64,000 nucleotides of DNA from Yoonia sp. R2331 (GTDB lineage: Bacteria; Pseudomonadota; Alphaproteobacteria; Rhodobacterales; Rhodobacteraceae), in assembly GCF_041103235.1 (NCBI RefSeq), contig NZ_JBGCUN010000001.1, positions 1 to 64,000 on the forward strand, read 5' to 3'. The notes beneath the pieces are model-generated. The model saw only the letters and a list, made by a program, of their open reading frames with translations, made no database searches and was not told the DNA's origin. The position numbers were made by a program, and so were the translations under genes. Shown in pieces: positions 9,228 to 17,848 of the stretch (position 1 is its first letter; each line of letters starts with the position of its first letter).

Positions 9228-10237
9228 GAATTCACCTTTTCAAGATAGTCTTCCAGCGTGATCGGCGGCGCGTCCATAACCGGCGGCTGCGGCGCAGTTC
9301 CAAGGAATGTCGTTGTCTCGTAAAACCACTTTCTGGGTGCCGGCAGCCCCCACAGCTGCGAACGCCGTGTGTCCGAAAGATCCCATCGCTTTGGCGCATG
9401 GTCGATATCTATGACGTTGTAATGGCTTGAGAAAATTTCGACACGATGCCCGTCGGGGTCACGAAAGTAGACAAAGAAGGCGTTGCCGATCCCATGTCGT
9501 CCCGGCGCGCGGTCCATCGTATCCGCCAGCCCCAGCGATGACATGACATCTGCGGCATGCACAATTGATGCAATTTCCGGTGTGTGGAACGCGAAGTGAT
9601 GCAGGCACGGGCCGCGGCCATTGCCGAACACGATATCCTGAGTGTTGTTCTTGCGTTTCAGCCAGACACCCCACATTTCGTCGGTTCCGTCGCGGGCGGT
9701 GTATTCGGTCAGCCGAAAGCCCATTTTGTTGTAAAAGGCATAGGCACTTGCAACGTCATGGCACGAAATCTGTACATGATCGAGAAACGCCAGCTTGCCA
9801 CCGGCATGGGTATGAAACCGGCGCATGCGATTTTCGGACGTGTCCATCGTCGCACAGAATTCCAGCGGCACGCCCACACCGTCGTTCACCTGCAGGGTCG
9901 GGCCCTGAAACGGCCGGTCGACGAATTCTGACGCGATGCCCTCGGCACCAAACCAGTCTTGCGCACGTTTCAGGTCATCATCCTCAAAGACGCGAAACCC
10001 GATGCGGCGGGCCTGTGCCTCGCCATCGTTGGTCTTGCGCTCGAATACGATCGAATGATGACCGCCTTCTTCGATGGCGCGCAGGCACAGCATATTGGCG
10101 TCGGCATGTGTGACTTCCAACCCCAACCCGGTCTCATAGAATTGCCGCGTGGCGTCCAAATCTTTCGATTCCAGCACGCAATGGCTCAGGCGCGTGACGT
10201 TGAATGGCGGTTCCGCGGGTAGGGGCAGCAATGTCAT
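9224..10237 (-). CDS. VOC-superfamily extradiol ring-cleavage dioxygenase (homoprotocatechuate 2,3-dioxygenase-like)
   Basis: 337 residues with two vicinal-oxygen-chelate modules. The second module carries the apparent Fe(II) ligands: His154 in FLDHVQ, His213 or His214 in CLHHFAFHT, and Glu267 in HRVEIFS. The characterised Brevibacterium homoprotocatechuate dioxygenase uses His155, His214 and Glu267. A His at 248 (GRHGIG) also corresponds to an active-site position of that family. The enzyme is expected to open a catechol ring next to its hydroxyls in the cytoplasm. It is first in the VOC-FAH-RidA operon and divergent from iclR, with operator-like site B between them. The true ring substrate is unknown. 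Confidence 0.88.
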   Translation of the reverse strand: MTLLPLPAEPPFNVTRLSHCVLESKDLDATRQFYETGLGLEVTHADANMLCLRAIEEGGHHSIVFERKTNDGEAQARRIGFRVFEDDDLKRAQDWFGAEGIASEFVDRPFQGPTLQVNDGVGVPLEFCATMDTSENRMRRFHTHAGGKLAFLDHVQISCHDVASAYAFYNKMGFRLTEYTARDGTDEMWGVWLKRKNNTQDIVFGNGRGPCLHHFAFHTPEIASIVHAADVMSSLGLADTMDRAPGRHGIGNAFFVYFRDPDGHRVEIFSSHYNVIDIDHAPKRWDLSDTRRSQLWGLPAPRKWFYETTTFLGTAPQPPVMDAPPITLEDYLEKVNS

Positions 10238-10307
10238 TAAACCCGTCCTTTGCTGGATATTTCAACTATAGACATAGCGGACCGGGCCCTTAGGGTTAAA
10301 GGATCGT

Positions 10308-10324
10308 ATTTCACTCAGTGAAAC
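10308..10324. promoter_or_regulatory. operator-like palindrome B between the dioxygenase gene and iclR
   Basis: ATTTCACTCAGTGAAAC contains the perfect palindrome TTTCAC-TCA-GTGAAA. It ends 8 bp before the iclR start and lies about 70 bp upstream of the divergent dioxygenase gene, so a bound regulator could repress its own gene and control the operon. It agrees with site A in 13 of 17 positions. Confidence 0.7.
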
Positions 10325-10331
10325 CAAAGCC

Positions 10332-11102
10332 ATGGCGTCTTATTCTTCCATCCGTTCCGTCGAACGCAGCCTTATGATCCTTGCGCAAATGAACCGGCGC
10401 CCGATCAGCCGTGTGCAAGAGCTGGCGAGCGAGCTGGTCCTTGCACCCGCGACCGTGGTGCGTGCGCTCGAAACGCTGACGGCTCTGGGATATGTGCAAA
10501 AGCAGTCCCGACGCACTGGATACACGTTGACCGAAAAAGTGGGCGAATTGTCGTCGGGGTTTCACGGTCTGCCCACGTTCGTGAACAAGGCCAAACCCAT
10601 CCTCGAAGACCTGACGCACCATTTGTTATGGCCCGCCGCGCTATCGACGATCGACAATAACTCGATGATTATCCGGCTCTCGACCATCCCGAACAGTCCG
10701 CTGTCGCACACACATTCGACGCTTCAAAAACGGCTCAACCTGCTGACCCGTGCGCATGGCCGGGCCTATCTTGCGTTTTGCCCTCTGGCAGAACGCCGCA
10801 GGCTGTTTTCCTCTCTTTGCGAGGCACGAGAATCCTTCTTGTCGCCTCAGGAACTCGAAGCGCAAATGGAGCCACATCTTGAGCGTATCAGAAGTCTGGG
10901 GTTCGCAGAGCGTGATCACGACATTGACCCCGAAACAACCACGATTGCGGTCCCGATCAAGCACCATCGTGGCGTTGCTGCGGTGGTCGGACTAACCTAT
11001 TTTCAGGGCGCACATCCAAAGGTGTCCACACTTCTGGCGGGTCTGAAATTCGCCGCCGAGAAAATCGAGGAACTGGTCACAAGCGAGCAATCAGAGCTGT
11101 AG
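10332..11102 (+). CDS. IclR family transcriptional regulator
   Basis: 256 residues. An N-terminal winged helix-turn-helix (about residues 5-65, including SRVQELASELVLAPATVVRA) is followed by the IclR effector domain, ending ALLAGLKFAAEKIEEL-like. MhpR-type regulators of aromatic catabolism look alike. The ATG at 10332 has no strong ribosome-binding site and sits next to palindrome B, consistent with tight autoregulation. It is transcribed away from the VOC operon and its 3' end overlaps that of the convergent ALDH gene by 12 bp. I infer that it controls the whole locus through sites A, B and C, with a pathway substrate or intermediate as effector. Confidence 0.9.
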   Translation: MASYSSIRSVERSLMILAQMNRRPISRVQELASELVLAPATVVRALETLTALGYVQKQSRRTGYTLTEKVGELSSGFHGLPTFVNKAKPILEDLTHHLLWPAALSTIDNNSMIIRLSTIPNSPLSHTHSTLQKRLNLLTRAHGRAYLAFCPLAERRRLFSSLCEARESFLSPQELEAQMEPHLERIRSLGFAERDHDIDPETTTIAVPIKHHRGVAAVVGLTYFQGAHPKVSTLLAGLKFAAEKIEELVTSEQSEL

Positions 11103-12578
11103 CCAAGCCGTTTTCAGATTGGTGAATTTATCGAGCGCATGAAGCGACTTGTCATAGCCATTGCCGGATTGCTTCACGCCACCCAGTGGTGAGGTCACGT
11201 CGACGGGCATCGCACGGTTGACCTGCACCATTCCGGTCTTAAGCGCGCCGACCATCCGGTGCGCGCGTGACAGCTCTTGCGTCCATAGTACTCCGGCCAG
11301 CCCGTATTTTGAGTTGTTCGCAAGCCGGATGGCGTCTGCCTCATCCTCAAAACCATGAACCGTCAGAACGGGTCCAAAAACTTCTTCCTGGAACACGGCG
11401 CTTTCGGCTGTCGCGCCAGTAAGAACCGTCGGTTCCATATAGGTGCCGCCGCTGTCTGCATGCAGCGCCTTGCCCCCGGTGACGATCTTGGCACCTTGGG
11501 CGAGGGCCTGTTCAACCACGCCAAGGTTCTTTTGAAGCTGCACAGGGCTGTGCACCGCACCAACGGAAATGTCCAACGACAGAGGGTCCCCAACCTGCAG
11601 AGCCTTCGCAAGATCGGTGACCTGCGCGGTTACTTCTTCGATGATACTTGCGTGGACCAGAAGCCGCGACGCCGCCACGCAGACCTGACCGGAATTGGCG
11701 AATATCGCACCGATCGTTCCGCGCAATGCCGCCTCCATCGGGGCATCTGGAAAGATGATGTTTGCGGATTTGCCGCCAAGCTCAAGATAGACCCGCTTCA
11801 GGTTGCTCTCTGCCGCACTTTTCAAAAGTGTGCGTCCAACCGCCGCCGAACCGGTAAATGCCAGCACATCAACATCGTCAGACAGCGCAAGCGCAGCACC
11901 AGCCTTTGAACCATCGCCCGTCACAACATTCAGAACACCCGGCGGCAGACCGGCCTCAAGCGCCAGTGCGCACATCTTCAATAGGCTCAGAGAGGCGCTT
12001 TCAGGTGGTTTCAACACCACCGAGTTCCCGGCGGCAAGCGCGGGACCCAGTTTCCAAGCGCCAATCATCATCGGGAAATTCCACGGCACAATGGCCGCGA
12101 CAACGCCGACCGGCTCGCGGTGGACCAGCCCAAGGACATCGGCCTGTGTCGGTGCAATCTCCCCGTAGGTTTTATCGATTGTCTCACCATAATAGCGGAT
12201 CGTCGCGGCGGCATTGCGCGGTTCTGCATTGAATGCCATTCGGATTTCGGTGCCGTTATCGCGTGCGCCCAAAACTGCCAATTCCAGGGCGTTTGCTTCG
12301 ATCAAATCAGCCCATTTTGTCAAAATCTGCTTTCGCTCGGCGGGCGTTCTTTTCGACCATCTCCCATCCTCAAACGCGGCCCGCGCCGACGCCACAGCCC
12401 GCGCCACATCTTCGGCATCGCTCGCGGCAAGCTGGGTCAGCACCTCGCCGTTGATCGGAGAGATCGCATCCAGCGTCCGCCCCGTGGCGCTGCTGATGTG
12501 TTCGCCGTCGATCAGGTTCCGGCCCGGCGGGATTTTGGTAAACCGATGGGCATCGATCAGTTCTTGCGTCAAAATCAC
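11091..12578 (-). CDS. NAD(P)+-dependent aldehyde dehydrogenase
   Basis: 495 residues from the GTG at 12578, typical ALDH length. This GTG has GAGGG at good spacing; an ATG 84 bp upstream would add an unlikely cysteine-rich extension. Catalytic Cys300 lies in NSGQVCVAASR and general-base Glu266 in LELGGKSANI. VPWNFPMMIGAWKLGPALAAG and KPPESASLSLL form the cofactor site. It oxidises an aldehyde to the acid in the cytoplasm. It is divergent from the ThDP enzyme gene, with site C between them. The pair could act in sequence: 2-oxo acid decarboxylated to aldehyde, then oxidised. Alternatively it could oxidise a ring-fission semialdehyde (HpaE or AmnC role). Confidence 0.92.
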   Translation of the reverse strand: MILTQELIDAHRFTKIPPGRNLIDGEHISSATGRTLDAISPINGEVLTQLAASDAEDVARAVASARAAFEDGRWSKRTPAERKQILTKWADLIEANALELAVLGARDNGTEIRMAFNAEPRNAAATIRYYGETIDKTYGEIAPTQADVLGLVHREPVGVVAAIVPWNFPMMIGAWKLGPALAAGNSVVLKPPESASLSLLKMCALALEAGLPPGVLNVVTGDGSKAGAALALSDDVDVLAFTGSAAVGRTLLKSAAESNLKRVYLELGGKSANIIFPDAPMEAALRGTIGAIFANSGQVCVAASRLLVHASIIEEVTAQVTDLAKALQVGDPLSLDISVGAVHSPVQLQKNLGVVEQALAQGAKIVTGGKALHADSGGTYMEPTVLTGATAESAVFQEEVFGPVLTVHGFEDEADAIRLANNSKYGLAGVLWTQELSRAHRMVGALKTGMVQVNRAMPVDVTSPLGGVKQSGNGYDKSLHALDKFTNLKTAWLQL

Positions 12579-12655
12579 GGTCAGGCCCTCTGCTGCGTCA
12601 TCGTGCGGACAGCATACCGGGGGCGCAAAGAAACGGTGGAAGACGTTGGGACAGG

Positions 12656-12672
12656 ATTTCAATAGATGAAAT
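12656..12672. promoter_or_regulatory. operator-like palindrome C between ALDH and ThDP-enzyme genes
   Basis: ATTTCAATAGATGAAAT has the same arms (ATTTC/GAAAT) and 7-bp spacer as sites A and B. It is roughly equidistant from both divergent starts: 78 bp to the ALDH GTG and 69 bp to the ThDP enzyme ATG. Confidence 0.65.
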
Positions 12673-12740
12673 TTGCCTCCGGGGCAGATGCACCGGGCGG
12701 ATCAGTGTAACTATCCTGAGCAAAGCATGAAGGAGACGCC

Positions 12741-14348
12741 ATGACACGCCTGACAACTGGTGACATCATTGCCACCAAGCTTTCGCAGTATGGTGTCGAC
12801 ACGATATTCGGCATCCCCGGTGCACATACCTATGACCTCAGCGATGCAATTGCCCGGAACGATGACCTCCGCTTTATCCATACACGCCACGAACAAGGCG
12901 CTGCCTACATGGCCTATGGCTATGCCCGGTCCAGCGGGCGTGCCGGTGTTTTTACCGTGGTGCCCGGCCCCGGACTGTTGAATGCGGGGGCAGCCTTGTG
13001 CACAGCCTACGGCGCAAACACGCCTGTGATGTGCATCACCGGCAACATCATGTCGCATATGATTGGTCAGGGCCGGGGGCAGCTCCATGAACTCCCAGAT
13101 CAACTTGCCCTGATGCGAGGTCTGACCAAATGGGCAGACCGGATCACCCACCCGGCAAACGCGTCCGAGATCATGGATCGCGCATTCCACGAGATGTTTG
13201 CTGGCCGCCCAAGGCCAGTCGGGATCGAGGCTCCCTGGGATGTCTTCGGACAGGAAACAGAACACGCCGTGTCTCCGCGCGCGCCCGATCCCGTGGCGCT
13301 GACCCCGGATTCAACTGAGATCGAGGCAGCCGTTAAAGCCATCTCAACAGCCAAGAACCCGTTGATCATGGTGGGGGGCGGGGCGCTCGACGCATCCGCC
13401 GAGGTGCAGGCACTGGCGCGGCGTCTACAGGCCCCCGTCACGGCCCATCGGTCGGGCAAGGGTATCATGCCCGAGGACGATCCATTGTCGCTTTTGCCGC
13501 CTGGGGCATGGAAATACTGGCAGGACTGCGACCTTCTGATCGGCATCGGGTCGCGGCTAGAATTGCAGCATATGCGTTGGAAATGGTTGCCACCCGGCCT
13601 GAAAACAATTCGGATCGACACCGACCCGATCGAATTCGTGCGCCTTCCTGCCGCGTGCTGCGTTCTTTCTGACGCCGCACTTGGGGTTCAGGCGATGTTG
13701 GACGAATTGCCGTCGCAGACGCGTGCTGACAGGGATCTCGGACCGCTCCGGTCCTCAGTCGCCGCAGACGTCGCCGCGATCCAGCCGCAGGTCGACTACC
13801 TTTCTGTCATTCGTTCTGTGCTGCCGCGCGACGGTTTCTTCGTCGAAGAGGTCAGTCAGGTCGGCTTTACCGCACGCATGGCTTTCCCGGTCTATGCGCC
13901 CCGGACCTATATGACCTGTGGATATCAGGATAATCTGGGTTTCGGGTTCAACACGGCACTTGGCACAAAGGTCGCCAATCCCGACAAGGCGGTGGTATCG
14001 GTCTCCGGCGATGGCGGCTTCATGTTCGGGGTTCAGGAACTGGCCACCGCGGTCCAGCATGGCATCAACGTCGTGTCGATCGTTTTCAACAACGGGTCTT
14101 ATGGGAACGTGCGGCGGGACCAGAAGAACCGCTATGCAAATCGGCTGATCGGCTCTGCGTTGGAGAACCCGGATTTCACGGCGCTGGCCGAAAGCTTCGG
14201 TGCATGGGCGCGGCGGGTGAGTGACCCAGAGGCGTTGGGTCTTGCCTTAAAGGATGCGCTCGACGCGAACCGGCCCGCCGTGATCGAAGTCATGCTAGAG
14301 CGGGATTCCGACACATCTCCCTGGCCATTGATCCATCCGACGATATAG
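12741..14348 (+). CDS. thiamine diphosphate-dependent enzyme (acetolactate synthase / 2-oxo-acid decarboxylase family)
   Basis: 535 residues with three domains. The N-terminal pyrimidine-binding domain carries the activating Glu51 in HTRHEQGAA. A central domain follows, then the C-terminal ThDP/Mg2+ motif GDGGFMFGVQELATA...NNGSYGNV. The ATG has a strong AAGGAGA site. The family includes acetolactate synthases, benzoylformate and phenylpyruvate decarboxylases, and related lyases. No FAD-specific feature can be judged by eye. Next to an ALDH and within an aminotransferase-containing regulon, a 2-oxo-acid decarboxylase giving an aldehyde is the most economical inference. It is not the housekeeping IlvB, since no small subunit gene is near. 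Confidence 0.87.
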   Translation: MTRLTTGDIIATKLSQYGVDTIFGIPGAHTYDLSDAIARNDDLRFIHTRHEQGAAYMAYGYARSSGRAGVFTVVPGPGLLNAGAALCTAYGANTPVMCITGNIMSHMIGQGRGQLHELPDQLALMRGLTKWADRITHPANASEIMDRAFHEMFAGRPRPVGIEAPWDVFGQETEHAVSPRAPDPVALTPDSTEIEAAVKAISTAKNPLIMVGGGALDASAEVQALARRLQAPVTAHRSGKGIMPEDDPLSLLPPGAWKYWQDCDLLIGIGSRLELQHMRWKWLPPGLKTIRIDTDPIEFVRLPAACCVLSDAALGVQAMLDELPSQTRADRDLGPLRSSVAADVAAIQPQVDYLSVIRSVLPRDGFFVEEVSQVGFTARMAFPVYAPRTYMTCGYQDNLGFGFNTALGTKVANPDKAVVSVSGDGGFMFGVQELATAVQHGINVVSIVFNNGSYGNVRRDQKNRYANRLIGSALENPDFTALAESFGAWARRVSDPEALGLALKDALDANRPAVIEVMLERDSDTSPWPLIHPTI

Positions 14349-14367
14349 CTTTCCTGTTGTCGCAAAA

Positions 14368-14379
14368 CCCAAATTTGGG
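14368..14379. terminator. 12-bp palindrome CCCAAATTTGGG after the ThDP gene
   Basis: The perfect palindrome lies 19 bp past the stop codon. It is short and has no T-run after it, so a termination role is only possible. Confidence 0.3.
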
Positions 14380-14567
14380 CGTAAAGGCAATTTCTCGCAG
14401 AGGATTTGATGCCAGACATTCACGAAAGTCGGCTTCGTCCGCAATACCGCCGACGCGCCCCATTAGAGATTGTCCGCCCAGTCAACCAAAGTGCCACCCA
14501 AAGGTAACTTGACCTCAGCGGTGCCATCCGCGACCTTACCTTTAGGTCAGCGTGAAAAGTAATTGGG

Positions 14568-15404
14568 ATGAGAACCGCAACCGCCGAAGATGTCGACAGG
14601 ATCACTGCGTGTCTGCGGACGTCCCCGCATCAGGCGATGTTTACGCTCGGCTATCTGCACCGCGATGGCTTTGCAGGTCGGGGCAACCGCACCATGGAAT
14701 TTTGGGTCAACGACGGGGACCAGATTACTGATGTGCTGGCGCTGACGCGGGCAGGGATCGTGGCCCCGTTTCTGCCGCAGATGCCGGTACTGGGGGCGGC
14801 GCGCGCGCTTAAGGGCCGCAAGATCAGTGGCATCATCGGGCCGGCTGATCAGGTCGCTCCACTGGAACGCCAATTGGGGCTTGAAGATGCCCCCATGACG
14901 CTCGACCAGGACGAACCGCATTTCACACTTGATCTGGCAAAGCTGCAAATTCCGGATGGTCCGGGCGATCTGCGCCCCTTGTCGCAGGCCGACCCCGCAA
15001 CCATGTTGGACTGGATGACACAGTACCAGACCGAAACCCTCGCAACGCCTCCTGATCAGGCCCCGATCCGGGCGGCAGCTGGCTATGAAACCGCGATGGT
15101 CGCTGACAACCGCCGGGTGCTGATGTGGGGCGACGTGCCGCTTGCGACGACCGCCTTTAACGCCCAACTGCCCGACATGGTGCAAATCGGCGGCGTCTTC
15201 ACCCCCCGCAATCTGCGCGGCAAGGGCCATGGCCGCCGTGTCGTCGCCCTGCATCTGGCAGAGGCGCGCGCCCGCGGCGTCACGCACGCGGCCCTGTCGG
15301 CTGCCAATTCCGCCGCCGCCCGCGCTTACGAAGGGATTGGCTTCCAGAAGGTCAGCACATGGTCCTTCCGCCTGTTTGAGCGGCCACAGGTCATCCGTGG
15401 CTGA
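14568..15404 (+). CDS. GNAT family N-acetyltransferase
   Basis: 278 residues. The C-terminal half has the acetyl-CoA-binding GNAT signature: VFTPRNLRGKGHGRRVVALH (motif A) and ALSAANSAAARAYEGIGF (motif B), as in two-domain acetyltransferases of unknown substrate. The N-terminal half is GNAT-like but degenerate. It overlaps the next gene by 8 bp (next start GTG 15397), so the two are probably translated together. A loose inverted repeat (AAAGGTAA at 14500 and TTACCTTT at 14536) lies in its leader. The acetyl acceptor is unknown. Confidence 0.85.
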   Translation: MRTATAEDVDRITACLRTSPHQAMFTLGYLHRDGFAGRGNRTMEFWVNDGDQITDVLALTRAGIVAPFLPQMPVLGAARALKGRKISGIIGPADQVAPLERQLGLEDAPMTLDQDEPHFTLDLAKLQIPDGPGDLRPLSQADPATMLDWMTQYQTETLATPPDQAPIRAAAGYETAMVADNRRVLMWGDVPLATTAFNAQLPDMVQIGGVFTPRNLRGKGHGRRVVALHLAEARARGVTHAALSAANSAAARAYEGIGFQKVSTWSFRLFERPQVIRG

Positions 15405-15915
15405 TCTGATCCGGCCAGAATTGCGCGCAGGCCTTTGGCGCTGGCGTGAAAGCCTGCTGGGTCTTGCGGTTGTCGCGCTTGGCGCGTGGTGGCTGAACAC
15501 CTTTTATTCACCTGTGCAATGGATCGGTTGGGCGATCGGTGCCGGTGGTCTTGTCTGGGCGGCTGCTGGCTGGCAACGCGCCCGGTTCCGTGCAACCGGC
15601 GACGGCCCCGGCGTGGTGCAGATCAACGAACGCCGCCTTGCCTACTTTGGCCCGCTCACCGGCGGCGTGATCGACATCGCTGACATGTCGCTCCTCGAAC
15701 TCGAACCCAAAGCTGTGCCCGCACCCCATTGGGTGATTTCTGGCATCGGCGGGCAATCGCTGGCAATCCCGGTCAATGCCACCAATGCGGACGCGCTTTT
15801 TGATGCCTTCGCCAGCCTACCGGGGATCAGAACCCAATCCATGCTGGATGTGCTGTCGCGCACACCCGATGCGCGGGTCACGATCTGGCGTCGCAACCAC
15901 CCGGCCTTGCATTAG
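15397..15915 (+). CDS. conserved membrane protein of unknown function
   Basis: 172 residues, starting at a GTG that overlaps the end of the GNAT gene. Two hydrophobic segments at about residues 18-50 (LLGLAVVALGAWWL; IGWAIGAGGLVWAAAGW) anchor it in the membrane. The remaining ~115 residues (INERRLAYFGPLTGGVIDIA..., ending TIWRRNHPALH) are soluble and resemble a PH-like membrane-protein domain. Function is unknown. The tight coupling to the GNAT gene is the main contextual clue. Confidence 0.75.
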   Translation: MADLIRPELRAGLWRWRESLLGLAVVALGAWWLNTFYSPVQWIGWAIGAGGLVWAAAGWQRARFRATGDGPGVVQINERRLAYFGPLTGGVIDIADMSLLELEPKAVPAPHWVISGIGGQSLAIPVNATNADALFDAFASLPGIRTQSMLDVLSRTPDARVTIWRRNHPALH

Positions 15916-15968
15916 CCTGCATTCTGGGCCACCAAACTCTCCAACCGCGATCAATAAAGGCCTCCCCC

Positions 15969-17339
15969 ATGTCCATCCCACAATCCGGCGGCGGCCCGAT
16001 CGAACATCATGACCAACTGGCCGAACTGCTGTCCAAAGGCTGCAAGCCCAAGGCAGACTGGCGCATTGGCACAGAGCACGAGAAATTTGGCTACTGCAAA
16101 GATACCCACATGCCGCTGCCCTACGAAGGTGAACGGTCAATCCACGCCGTGCTGTCTGGTTTGCGTGACCGTTTCGGCTGGGCCCCCGTGGAGGAGGGCG
16201 GTCACCTCATCGGTCTCACCAAAGACGGTGCCAACGTCAGCTTAGAGCCGGGCGGCGCGCTGGAACTGTCGGGCGCTCCACTTGAGACGATCCATCAAAC
16301 CTGTGACGAAGTGAACGTCCACCTGACCGAAGTCAAATCCGTCTCGGATGAGATCGGCGTCAAATTCATCGGCCTTGGTGCCGCACCCGAATGGACGCAT
16401 GAGCAGATGCCGCTGATGCCCAAGGGGCGCTACAAGCTGATGAACAACTACATGGAAAAGGTCGGGACCCTCGGCACAGCCATGATGCGCCGCACCTGCA
16501 CTGTGCAGGTCAACCTCGACTTCGGGTCAGAGGCGGACATGGTCCAGAAACTCCGCGTCAGCCTCGCGCTGCAACCGGTCGCCACGGCACTTTTTGCCAA
16601 TTCACCCTTCTTCGAAGGCAAACCCAACAACCACAAAAGCTGGCGCAGCCACATCTGGCGACACCTTGACGCTGACCGCACAGGCATGTTGCCATTTGTG
16701 TTCGACGACGGCTTCGGGTTCGAAGCTTGGGTGCAGTGGGTGCTCGATGTGCCGATGTATTTCGTCTACCGCGATGGCAAATATATCGACGCGCTTGGCA
16801 TGTCGTTCCGCGATTTTCTGAAGGGTGAACTGCCCGCACTGCCCGGTGAAAAGCCGCTGCTTTCGGACTGGGCTGACCACCTGACCACCGTCTTTCCAGA
16901 GGCGCGGATCAAGCAATTCATCGAACAGCGTGGCGCCGATGGCGGCCCGTGGCGCAGGCTTTGCGCATTGCCCGCCTTCTGGGTCGGACTGCTTTATGAC
17001 CAGACCGCGCTCGATGCCGCATGGGATCTTTGCAAGGGCTGGTCTGCCGAACAGCGCGAGGCGCTGCGCGTCGCGGCCTCTATCGATGGGCTGCAAGCAC
17101 AGGTCGACGGGATCAACATGCATGACCTCGCGCGCGAGGTCGTCGCGATTTCCGAACTTGGGTTGCGCAACCGTGCCAAGCCCGGTGCAGGCGGGCTGGT
17201 GGGTGATGAAACCCACTTCCTCAATGCGCTGCACGAAAGCATCGACAGCGGCCAAACCCCGGCGGATGAACTGTTGCACCATTACAATGGCGACTGGAAT
17301 GGTGACCTTTCCCGGATTTACGACGCATACGCCTACTGA
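15969..17339 (+). CDS. gshA: glutamate-cysteine ligase
   Basis: 456 residues, matching the plant/alphaproteobacterial class of glutamate-cysteine ligase that makes gamma-glutamylcysteine, the first step of glutathione synthesis in the cytoplasm. Family marks are DWRIGTEHEKFGY near residue 30, PGGALELSGAPLETIHQTC, the MMRRTCTVQVNLDF region, and FANSPFFEGKPN. The ATG lies 53 bp after the preceding gene. The gene for the 89-residue membrane protein follows 35 bp later. Confidence 0.95.
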   Translation: MSIPQSGGGPIEHHDQLAELLSKGCKPKADWRIGTEHEKFGYCKDTHMPLPYEGERSIHAVLSGLRDRFGWAPVEEGGHLIGLTKDGANVSLEPGGALELSGAPLETIHQTCDEVNVHLTEVKSVSDEIGVKFIGLGAAPEWTHEQMPLMPKGRYKLMNNYMEKVGTLGTAMMRRTCTVQVNLDFGSEADMVQKLRVSLALQPVATALFANSPFFEGKPNNHKSWRSHIWRHLDADRTGMLPFVFDDGFGFEAWVQWVLDVPMYFVYRDGKYIDALGMSFRDFLKGELPALPGEKPLLSDWADHLTTVFPEARIKQFIEQRGADGGPWRRLCALPAFWVGLLYDQTALDAAWDLCKGWSAEQREALRVAASIDGLQAQVDGINMHDLAREVVAISELGLRNRAKPGAGGLVGDETHFLNALHESIDSGQTPADELLHHYNGDWNGDLSRIYDAYAY

Positions 17340-17374
17340 TTCACTTCGCGCATGGATAAAAACAGGAGATTTCC

Positions 17375-17644
17375 ATGCGTGATTTTTTCATTAATGCCTT
17401 GGACAAACTGATCAGTGTCTTTGTCGTGTTGGGCATCATTGGCGTGATTATTGGGGCGGGCATGACGATGATGACCCCGCCTGAAATGGGCGGTGCCGGT
17501 GCAATTGGCGGGCTGATCTTTCTGGTGGTTGGCTTGCTCTACGTGGCTTTCATGGCAGGCTTTATGTATCTGGGCCTCGGCATCTATCACAACACCCGTC
17601 GCACCGCAGATGCGACCGAAAAGATGGCAGGCCGCAGCGCCTGA
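17375..17644 (+). CDS. small two-helix membrane protein
   Basis: 89 residues. Two predicted membrane helices (VFVVLGIIGVIIGAGM and GGLIFLVVGLLYVAFMAGF) are followed by a short polar tail (NTRRTADATEKMAGRSA). An AGGAG ribosome-binding site precedes the ATG. No known domain; function unknown. It follows gshA closely and may be co-transcribed. Confidence 0.75.
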   Translation: MRDFFINALDKLISVFVVLGIIGVIIGAGMTMMTPPEMGGAGAIGGLIFLVVGLLYVAFMAGFMYLGLGIYHNTRRTADATEKMAGRSA

Positions 17645-17812
17645 CCCTTTGGCTTGGTCCGGTGCCCTTGGGCGTCGGGCCATCCAACGCCGCACCCTGA
17701 TCTTCCCAAAAGGACCCCCTTGCGCGAACCTCCGCTGGTTTGCGCGCCACCTTCCGTCTGTCATGACAGAATCGGCCACCCATGGCACCCTCTTGGCATT
17801 TGATAACCAACT

Positions 17813-17831
17813 CCCCGCATTTTTCGCGGGG
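17813..17831 (+). other. hairpin in the leader of the HELTH protein gene
   Basis: The arms CCCCGC/GCGGGG around a T-rich loop sit 18 bp before the next start codon. It could be a weak terminator for the upstream gene or an mRNA leader structure. Confidence 0.35.
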
Positions 17832-17848
17832 CCGCCAAGAGGTAACCC

